Source: Strigamia acuminata (Eukaryota; Arthropoda; Chilopoda; Geophilomorpha; Linotaeniidae). Taken from it: a stretch of DNA of 64,000 bases. The notes under the pieces were generated by a model. That model made no database searches, was not told the origin of the DNA, and saw nothing but the letters and a program-made list of their open reading frames with translations. This document shows, one piece after another, positions 56,655 to 64,000 of this stretch. The position numbers and the translations under genes are program-made. The DNA is taken from assembly GCA_949358305.1 (NCBI GenBank), contig OX442316.1, positions 6,014,001 through 6,078,000 on the forward strand. Direction: 5' to 3'. How positions within the stretch are numbered: position 1 is the stretch's first letter; every line of letters starts with the position of its first letter.

Positions 56655-57072
56655 CAAATATAAAACACATCCTTTGAAAAACTAATTTGTTTATTCATAA
56701 ATTTTGACTGAAGAATGTAAATAAGAAATTCATCAAGCTGATGCAATACATTCGTAGCAACAAATTTCATTGAACTTGGTCGTTCTGTCAGAACGTTTAC
56801 TGTTAAGTTCATTATAAGCGCACGATCACACACTGCGGGACCAAATAGCCGAAACTTAATTGTCATTTGATTTGACTAGCTGTTCAAAATGTAATGTTTT
56901 TATTTTGAATTTATATGATGAATGAAATCTATGATGATAATAAATTAAGAATATACAAACTGTGTCTCCATTTCCACCTTATTTATTTATACATCTTGAA
57001 GTGCAAAAATCACTGTTTGTTGTTTGACAACTTTTGTTTTGAAATTACTAATTTATCATTTATGCTTTGCAG

Positions 57073-57118
57073 AGATTATGTTCATCATGAGACTGAAGCC
57101 GAAAAGAAGGTTAAATAA
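57073..57118 (+). other. Candidate alternative last exon of the TMEM24-like gene
   Basis: The acceptor 'tatgctttgcag' ends at 57072. Joined in phase to the exon ending at 54835 it encodes LDYVHHETEAEKKVK and a stop. The alternative to the called last exon at 56453-56654 would replace the 67-residue basic tail with a short charged one. Confidence 0.4.
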
Positions 57119-58200
57119 GTCATCCAGTGCTAATCGACAAGTCCCAACAAGCCTGCCAAAAATTTGCCTCACTCACATTAACTTAGTAGAACGAAATATT
57201 CTATTTTTACGCGTTTCAACATGTGATTTTATAATTTTATTTTCATGGAAACAATGCTTGCAGTATGTACAACTGTACGGTAGCTATCTAAACTGAATAC
57301 AGCCATAAATGACTAAAATAGAGCTTTATTTTCGCCCTTTAATTGTGTAAGTAGTTGAAATATTTATCAATATGTATTTGTAATAGTATTACGCCTTTTA
57401 CCTAAATATTTTATTTTTTTTTGCTTTACTGGGAAATCCCCTGCAATTGTGATATCAAAGAGATTAATTTCTGAATTTATAAAATTTCAGAGACTTAAAA
57501 TTCATTTTTCTTTTGAGTCTATAAAATTTGGGCTCTGATCATTTCGTCGCCGTCATTTCGTCGTAACGAAATGTTTGTTAGTTTGATTTGTTACACTCTC
57601 TTTCGCTTCGTGCGAGCGCAAACTGAGCGAGCGGTGAAGTGATCGGCGACGAAATGAACCGATCTCATAAAATTTCAGTCACAGTTAAGGATTTGCTTGA
57701 AACTGCCATTCATTCTCAGCCATTTTTTTTGTAAACAAAGAAATATACTGTATAATTTTAATGGCCATTTATTTAACTTAATGTAGTTGAAGACCAATAA
57801 AATTCACTCCTGGATAGTATAGACATAGTTGTTGTTGTTTGACTACGCGCGAATGAGTCTCAAATGAGTATAAGGTCACCAGCAGCTATAAAAGTTCCAT
57901 GCTTAACTTATCAGAACACATAAAAATCATATAATCCTAACTATTTGTTCCTTTTCTTTACATTTATAAAACTAAAAAAAAAATTAAAAAAATTAAAAAG
58001 CAGAAATAAAATAGTTTTGGGTTTGTGGTGTTTGTTCGGCGCAAAATAAAGGGGAAGTGAAGAGATGGTGTCCTGACAACCAACTCATGGCACTCCAGTC
58101 TGAATTAATTACAGAGTTGCACTGCAGAACCCATAATTAAGTTGCCCCTTGATGTGCAACAACTCACTTGCATTTAAGGTAGCAAACACTTTCAAAGTAG
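57119..58200. other. Intergenic stretch
   Basis: No gene is seen. It contains the inverted-repeat element at 57537-57667 and A-rich runs near 57970. The region after 58020 probably holds the promoter of the following small gene. Confidence 0.4.
57537..57667. mobile_element. MITE with ATTTCGTCGCCG inverted ends
   Basis: 'gatcatttcgtcgccg' at the left and 'cggcgacgaaatgaaccgat' at the right, about 130 bp apart, with the internal echo 'catttcgtcgtaacgaaatg'. CpG-rich relative to its flanks. Confidence 0.6.
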
Positions 58201-58279
58201 TAATGAGAGAAGCTTGAAGCTAAAATTTGACAAGACTGTGTTGTTGGATTTGGTCATTTACAACTGGAAATTGCAAACA

Positions 58280-58717
58280 ATGTCTCCGAATTTGTGCGGC
58301 AAAAAATGTGCAGTTTTTATTGTACTAATCACAGCAGTGATGAGCAGTGAAGTGTCAAATTCAACCACTCAAGAAAAAGAAGAACACACTTCAGTATCCA
58401 AAATGGCCGACTTGACGAAACTGTTTCAGAACTTGACATCAGTTTTTCGCGTGCCGAAAGCTTTGCGTGCCTACCTCGTAACCACAGCCATAGCAGTAGA
58501 AACTGGACTCAGTTTGGCTTTTGCGACTATGGGAGCGCTGGTCACAGCCTTGGGTGGAGTGTTGACTGGTTTTGTTTCACTAAGAAGTGTTGTAGTGTTC
58601 ATGGTACCTTCTTTTTTGTCGTTTGTTGCTTTGACAGAGTTGGCGTTGATTCCGATGCCGATAGCGGCTTTTTTCAGTTTTCTTACACCGTTGCTTTTTT
58701 CTGCCTTTTATAATTGA
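58280..58717 (+). CDS. Unrecognised 145-aa membrane or secreted hydrophobic protein
   Basis: Single exon. The ATG at 58280 gives a signal peptide (CAVFIVLITAVMSS); an in-frame ATG at 58214 would add 22 residues without one. After a short polar part with N-glycosylation sites (NST, NLT) the protein is almost entirely hydrophobic: TTAIAVETGLSLAFATMG, GVLTGFVSLRSVVVFMVPS and ELALIPMPIAAFFSFLTPLL, i.e. three or four membrane-like segments ending in AFYN. I know no family. It is the first of three neighbouring genes with signal peptides. Confidence 0.65.
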   Translation: MSPNLCGKKCAVFIVLITAVMSSEVSNSTTQEKEEHTSVSKMADLTKLFQNLTSVFRVPKALRAYLVTTAIAVETGLSLAFATMGALVTALGGVLTGFVSLRSVVVFMVPSFLSFVALTELALIPMPIAAFFSFLTPLLFSAFYN

Positions 58718-59484
58718 ATTTTTTATTTGTATGCTGTTGTTTAAGAATTATAGTATTTAGTTTGTATAGTTTATATAAAAATTGTGTATATTATCAAACC
58801 AAATATTTATTTGTAATTCTAATCTTATTAAACAGAGTTTTGAAAAATTTAAATTATTTCATTTATTTAGTCAAATCTTTGCGGAAGTTTGCGCGCATCA
58901 AACCATGATAGTCGCTTTATTAATAAATATTTATTGAAGAAGTTGACTTTTACATAAATATAAAAACAAATAAATAAATAAATAATATGTCTGCAATACT
59001 ACACATGGTAAAAAGAAATCGCATTTACTGTAGCTCAGTTCTCACATGACTGAAAGCGAGTTTCAAGAGAGTACACTATGAAGTACTCTTGCTCTTGCTA
59101 AAACTACAGACCTATCTATTTGACCCATGACTTAATTACTTTAACTCTTATTCCTTCCTGTTCTTTCATGCTCCAAGGCGTCACCTCGGTATAATGTTCT
59201 GCTCTACAGACTGTACCAAGAAATTTCTTGACCAGAGTTACAGTACAAATCTACTTTCTCTATTTCTGTAGGGAAACAACGGACCTTGGCAGTTTGCTTA
59301 TTCCAACTTATGGTAAGAATCACTACTATATTTTAATTTAACACTAAAATTTCAAAATTTAAGAATTATTTACGTTATCACGAAAATTTTTGTTTTAATA
59401 TTAATAATTTTGCATGATTTACTTTGAACTTCAATTTGATTTCTTACGTTTTCTTTCTCTTTGATTACTAAACTTTAAAGGTAA
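58718..59484. other. Intergenic stretch with probable 5'UTR exon of the next gene
   Basis: AT-rich. A donor-like 'aacttatg|gtaagaatc' near 59312 and an acceptor-like 'aaactttaaag' at 59480 suggest a non-coding first exon for the gene starting at 59485. No other gene is seen. Confidence 0.4.
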
Positions 59485-62400
59485 ATGAATTCTTTGTTGA
59501 AAACATCACTACTGTTTCTGCTGATGGTTACCAGAGTATGGAACCTCGCGATCAAAACGTCCCCGCCGCAATTCACTAGTCGCAGTTTTCATCCACAATT
59601 GAAATTGACCGTCAATTCAAATCCAAATGCGTTGACGAGAAAAGGTCTTTCTCCTGACGGTGACGTGGAATGGGTTCCTCTGGACCCCATGGAGTACAAA
59701 AATGCGTCGGGATCGCAAGAATCAATAGAAAGAAACCGCAAAAACCTTCACCGCAGTTCGAATTTAACAAACTATTCCACCGGAACACTTACAACTACAA
59801 CTCCGAGTCCAATCCCAACTTTTCTACCCAAATTCACGTCCTCCGGTGTGCTGTGGGTCAACAAACTCACTTCCAACGTTAACAAACAGACGACGCCACC
59901 AAAAAGAAAATTCAATACTCAAGGAAGGATTGCAGTAGAAAATCGATTGCTCGTAAAAAGCGAAAACAAATCGAATGAGATTTCTCTCAAAGATCTGCCC
60001 GTAAAAAGAAAGTGGGTGCCACTCGTGGTTAGTATCCCACCAAACATGACGACAACCACACCGAAGATTAAAGTTAAGGAACAAAAAAATTCCATCCCGC
60101 AAAATGGATTCAAAAACTCATATTACGACTTCGGCAACGAGATAATTCCGATGGATTTTCCACATGGGATTGTGCCTCCCTTCAGACCAGATCAACCTTT
60201 AGGAGTTATGTTTCCAACTCCTCCCCAACCGACCGCAACACCGCCGCCATTTTCCTACGTCACTTATTCGTGGTCGACGAACGGACTGACGGAGGAACCG
60301 GTTAAAAAACAAACTTCCACAATTCCAAACACAACGTTCAAAGTCACGGCGCATCCGCTGTTTATTACTACCCAAGATGTATCGAATGAATTGTCGCTAT
60401 CGGGGCACGCTGCTAATGTCAATTCCTCCGTGTTCGACAACTCTGACGACTCGGAAGAATACGAAGAAATTTCTATCACAACGCAGACAAAACCACCGCA
60501 GAAAAAACCACCGCAGAATCATTTGCATTCGAAAACTACACCAAGCCCGATATTAAACAACGAAAGAAATTACTACACGACATTGTCAAATCAATACGAT
60601 TATAATTATTACGGCGCATCTGCTTACGCAACACATACACCCGCTTACAATGACCACAATTCAGTGAACAATTTAGCTTCATTTTTGGTTACAATTTCTC
60701 CAGAAGACATTCACCAAGTACAAGCTGCCTCTGCAACTAAGAAGCCGACGAAGAAGCCGCCGTCAAGAGGTTGGGGGTTGAATCGATTGCAAAGACTTCT
60801 TTTGGCTGTTGGTATGTCATTTATTCCCACAGCAGCAATGGCGGTTCTTGTAGGCTTCCCGTCATTACTCGCGGGCCGCAAGAAACGCGAGAGCACTCAG
60901 CAAAGATCTATATACGAAGTGTTGAGGAAGATTCAGAATTTAGACAAAAAGCATCAGGAATTGTGGATGAAGAATGCGGATTCGGTGTTGCAAAGCTATT
61001 GCGCGCAGTTCTCGAGTAATAAGCAAAAACGAAAAGTGTTGAGGGGAAATAGAGCGTGGAATGATGTCAATCAGGTTTTGACAAATTTTATCAAGTTGTA
61101 TTGGAGTGAATATGAAGATACGGATGAACACGTCGCATCCGATGGTGTGATTTATATTCCAGTAAGTTCGGGAAGTTTGCTTAACACGTCAAACACTAAA
61201 AGAAGAGGAAATGTTGCCAAAGTGAATTACAATTTGCTCAACGATAAAGTCAATAAAAGCAGCATCAATTGGGATCACTTTGTGTGCAAGCATTTCAACG
61301 CATTCACGAATAACATAACGAGAAACGAAAATCTTAAAAAGGCATCGAAATTGAAGAGAAATAAAAGTCTGGTTAAAAACAGACAAGTCAATTCAAAATT
61401 TATTGGCGATCAGTTCAAACACGAAGCCAGACAGAAGAGTTTTAGCGACAACAGTCAGCAACCAATGACCATGATCATCATTAAAGAACCGTCCGTTACC
61501 AACACACCAAAACAGTCGATAAGCAAAGAAACAAAGTACAGCGAATTGCCGTTAGACAGCGAGAAGAGTTCTCCAAAAGAGTTTGCGATTTTTAACAAGT
61601 TACCGTTTGAACACAAAAGCTTGCCAGTGAAGTTTCGACGCTGGAGAAGAAGTTTATCATCATTTAATGATTTACATTCCAAACTTAAACGTGTGGGACT
61701 ACGTATGAAGATCATATCAACCGGGAAGAACAATATCACCAAAGTGATCAAATCGCTACCATTGACCGATCGTATACCCGCCGAAAGTAAAATCTACATT
61801 TACCACGTCGTTTCAAACCTCAAAACGAATGGAACAAACAATGATACTACGCCAGACGTAGGAAATACGACTAAACCAGGCTTATTAAGCAGTAAAATCG
61901 TCCAGAAACAGAAAGTGGCCAAGCAGAAAAGTAAATTTGATCTTCCAACAATCTTTCGGATTCCAATAGCTGTCGAGGATTCGCCAACGGAATACATGCA
62001 CGTGCTAGGGAAACCGATACCGTGGCCGTTAGTGAATAAATACGGGGAGAATTATCACCCTGAAAATTTTTGGAACGACAAAGTCAAGCCCAGCACAACG
62101 ACTCCAGAATCTGCAGCAAAGAGAAACGTCTCGGCGCCAACTACTATCAACATTTACTCCTTTAATGGCCTCGAAAGCGATTTATTAACCAAATTATTAA
62201 ACAACTTTAATAAGAAACCTGCAGAAGAAACTAATGACGACAGTTCTGAAGATTTACCGATAGTTGAAACTACTACTAAAAGACCACGGAGAACGACGAG
62301 AAGACCACTTCGGGTAACAACGTACAGAAATCGACCGGTGACAATCAGAGCAGGTATAAATATCCGTCCAACTCCGTCTATAATGCGTCCTCAACCTCAA

Positions 62401-62853
62401 GTTGTGGATGATTGTGATCCAGAAATTGAGGATTGTGACCCTAATCCTTTTGTTCCATCTTTGCCACCGAATAGAAGGCCGACTGTCAATAATAAAAAGC
62501 CATTTGGTACGGTTATTTCTACGCTGGAGTATTTATTGCGGAAATTGGGTTTGCATGGAGGGCTTGTTCCTTTGGTTGATTTGGGAAATTTGTCTAAAAT
62601 CGCTAATAAATTAGGGCCGTGGTTGTGGAAAAAGAGAGCAATGGAGGGAGATTTACAATTTTTAACTGGAAAAGCGGATAATTTGGGTTTGATTGACGAC
62701 AAGAGGGAAATGAATGTTAATAATGCTGAGAATATTATCAGGAATTTATTGTATAAAGAAATTGCATCGTTAATATTCAATGTGGGGAGGAAAAATCGAG
62801 TTGACGGGAATTTGAATATGTCAAAAAAAGGAATTAAACAAAATTTCAGATAA
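59485..62853 (+). CDS. Large secreted low-complexity protein with polybasic cleavage-like sites
   Basis: Single-exon frame of 1122 aa. Signal peptide 1-20 (SLLKTSLLFLLMVTRVWN). The rest is rich in Thr, Pro, Lys, Asn, with several 'TTTTPSP' runs. Hydrophobic segment at about 437-464 (LLLAVGMSFIPTAAMAVLVG) ends in RKKR (465-468). A second polybasic site, RRWRR, lies at 718-722, and a third hydrophobic/amphipathic stretch near 1020-1048 (YLLRKLGLHGGLVPLVDLG) ends in WLWKKR. An acidic-cysteine motif DDCDPEIEDCDP sits near 975. Very few cysteines, so not a disulphide-knit matrix protein. Probably an extracellular or vesicle-bound precursor processed by furin-like proteases; family unknown. Confidence 0.8.
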   Translation: MNSLLKTSLLFLLMVTRVWNLAIKTSPPQFTSRSFHPQLKLTVNSNPNALTRKGLSPDGDVEWVPLDPMEYKNASGSQESIERNRKNLHRSSNLTNYSTGTLTTTTPSPIPTFLPKFTSSGVLWVNKLTSNVNKQTTPPKRKFNTQGRIAVENRLLVKSENKSNEISLKDLPVKRKWVPLVVSIPPNMTTTTPKIKVKEQKNSIPQNGFKNSYYDFGNEIIPMDFPHGIVPPFRPDQPLGVMFPTPPQPTATPPPFSYVTYSWSTNGLTEEPVKKQTSTIPNTTFKVTAHPLFITTQDVSNELSLSGHAANVNSSVFDNSDDSEEYEEISITTQTKPPQKKPPQNHLHSKTTPSPILNNERNYYTTLSNQYDYNYYGASAYATHTPAYNDHNSVNNLASFLVTISPEDIHQVQAASATKKPTKKPPSRGWGLNRLQRLLLAVGMSFIPTAAMAVLVGFPSLLAGRKKRESTQQRSIYEVLRKIQNLDKKHQELWMKNADSVLQSYCAQFSSNKQKRKVLRGNRAWNDVNQVLTNFIKLYWSEYEDTDEHVASDGVIYIPVSSGSLLNTSNTKRRGNVAKVNYNLLNDKVNKSSINWDHFVCKHFNAFTNNITRNENLKKASKLKRNKSLVKNRQVNSKFIGDQFKHEARQKSFSDNSQQPMTMIIIKEPSVTNTPKQSISKETKYSELPLDSEKSSPKEFAIFNKLPFEHKSLPVKFRRWRRSLSSFNDLHSKLKRVGLRMKIISTGKNNITKVIKSLPLTDRIPAESKIYIYHVVSNLKTNGTNNDTTPDVGNTTKPGLLSSKIVQKQKVAKQKSKFDLPTIFRIPIAVEDSPTEYMHVLGKPIPWPLVNKYGENYHPENFWNDKVKPSTTTPESAAKRNVSAPTTINIYSFNGLESDLLTKLLNNFNKKPAEETNDDSSEDLPIVETTTKRPRRTTRRPLRVTTYRNRPVTIRAGINIRPTPSIMRPQPQVVDDCDPEIEDCDPNPFVPSLPPNRRPTVNNKKPFGTVISTLEYLLRKLGLHGGLVPLVDLGNLSKIANKLGPWLWKKRAMEGDLQFLTGKADNLGLIDDKREMNVNNAENIIRNLLYKEIASLIFNVGRKNRVDGNLNMSKKGIKQNFR

Positions 62854-63622
62854 ATATTAGAGTATATAATTGTGAAATGTGTGTCTAATTTTGTATCGTT
62901 TGATTTTTTTTTATACAGTATATAAAAGCTTCCAAGTGTAAATTTTTTTTTATACGAAGTGACAATATAAAATTTAATTATCAGTGCACAACCGGTGTTA
63001 ATAAGGAATTTACTACTTGACCTTCCGATCCAGTTCAGAGCAAGTCATGGAAGTCTTCTTATGAAAGGTCGCATAGTTTTTTTTTTGTAAAATAAAATCA
63101 CTCAAATGTTTAATGTTTCTAAACAAAAAAAAATGTTTTCTATAAATTAAATTTTTGCATTTTTGTACACCGAAAACATGCTGTGTGGAAATTCATTATG
63201 TACGCATTATTTAATTTATTTAATTATTTAGTCGAAAATAAAAGACTAGAATGACAGAAATTGTTGTGTTCAATATTTTTTCTTCTTCAAACATACTGCA
63301 GCGAATTTTTCAGGTTAATTTCACACCAATGCGTGGCAAAACATAATAAATTATTCCTTTTATACCAAAAAAAAATTGTACTTAAGATTTTTATGACAAT
63401 TTTAACTGACAAAAGTCATGCCATGTGACTCGTCCTAGTGACCAGCAAGCCGCATTCACGTGCAACAGGGCGAATAAAAATTACATGCAAACTCACAACA
63501 TTGCACATGAATGTTTGACATTCAAAGCAGAAGGTAAGAAAAACATCATTATTCTTTATTTATCCACATTTATAACTTAATAACTCATCATTTCACAATT
63601 TTCTCTTCACATCCCTAACTAG
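62854..63622. other. Intergenic stretch before the last gene
   Basis: No gene is seen. AATAAA words occur near 63238. A donor-like 'cagaag|gtaagaaa' near 63533 and acceptor 'ccctaactag' ending at 63622 suggest a non-coding first exon of the partial gene. Confidence 0.4.
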
Positions 63623-64000
63623 ATGTTCTTCCTGCTCATGTTTCTTGTGGCTGTTCAATGCCCAACGTCCTTAACCATTCCCTCTGAAAAAACTCCACGA
63701 ACAGCGGTAGATTCGCTGCACGAGTACGCGAATGCGGATCAGACAGGCCCGACAGGATCGCCACCAACTACGTCCAAACCAAATTTAACATTTAACGTTT
63801 CCTCGGTAAAACCCATCATTTTATCCTCCAATTTAGACGCTAGCTCTTCCGACATTCTTTCCTCGGTGTACGAAGCTAAAAAACAATTACCGAATCCAAA
63901 CCGAGTGGGCAAAGAGCCGCAACAGCCCACGTATAGATCCGCTTTTGATTTCATAAAGAACAAATTCCGCAACAGAAAGTTCTCCGTCAGCGACATGTTT
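63623..64000 (+). CDS. Partial secreted low-complexity protein, runs off the window
   Basis: The ATG at 63623 directly follows an acceptor. MFFLLMFLVAVQCPTSLT is a signal peptide. The 126 visible codons are Pro/Ser/Thr/Asn-rich (GPTGSPPTTSKPN, YEAKKQLPNPNRVG) and end inside a basic stretch (FIKNKFRNRKFSVSDMF). Its order and composition resemble the 59485 gene, so I infer a neighbouring relative, but the window ends before any shared hydrophobic segment could be tested. Confidence 0.65.
   Translation, partial: MFFLLMFLVAVQCPTSLTIPSEKTPRTAVDSLHEYANADQTGPTGSPPTTSKPNLTFNVSSVKPIILSSNLDASSSDILSSVYEAKKQLPNPNRVGKEPQQPTYRSAFDFIKNKFRNRKFSVSDMF

Overview
The window is nuclear DNA from an animal, most likely an arthropod. 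Genes are split by short GT-AG introns (often 50-100 bp), the background is AT-rich, and the gene content includes GH18 chitinase with a chitin-binding domain, a ZP-domain protein and a short-tailed divergent myosin resembling arthropod Dachs. I cannot name the species. All exon joins were read by eye; for most genes the phases close exactly through every junction.

Layout. 0-3.6 kb: no supported gene; a short tandem repeat at the left edge, then duplicated promoter/5'UTR-exon segments. 3.6-8.1 kb: tandem chitinase pair, the first an intact enzyme with a P/T-rich linker and CBM14 domain, the second lacking the tail and with substituted catalytic residues. 8.9-9.6 kb: small secreted protein that is little more than a ZP-N domain. 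10.6-17.2 kb: 20-exon unconventional myosin (1011 aa). 17.8-25.1 kb: compact housekeeping block: phosphomannomutase (-), GLT8D1-like glycosyltransferase (+), an unrecognised 245-aa protein (-), mitochondrial ribosomal protein mS22 (+), Elongator subunit ELP5 (-), and a THAP-domain fragment starting about 190 bp upstream of ELP5 in the opposite direction.

25.4-48 kb is an accessory desert dominated by repeats: repeated exon-pair units, a 1.08-kb DNA transposon carrying a CpG-rich 35-bp satellite, a 21-bp satellite of about 65 copies, an 8-kb nested tandem array whose units carry a perfect GT-AG intron-like segment, a 24-bp array, an 11-bp array with telomere-like words, and several MITEs. For several MITEs the target duplication can be read directly, and for some an empty paralogous site is also present in the window.

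48.3-57.1 kb: SMP-C2-C1 lipid-transfer protein of the C2CD2/TMEM24 family, with possible alternative 3' ends. 58.2-64 kb: three neighbouring genes for secreted or membrane proteins I do not recognise; the large one (1122 aa) alternates low-complexity T/P/K-rich linkers, hydrophobic segments and polybasic cleavage-like sites. The last runs off the window.

The genes do not form one pathway. The chitinases and ZP protein fit extracellular matrix or cuticle work; mS22 and ELP5 serve mitochondrial translation and tRNA modification; PMM and GLT8D1 serve glycosylation; the TMEM24-like protein serves ER-plasma membrane contacts.
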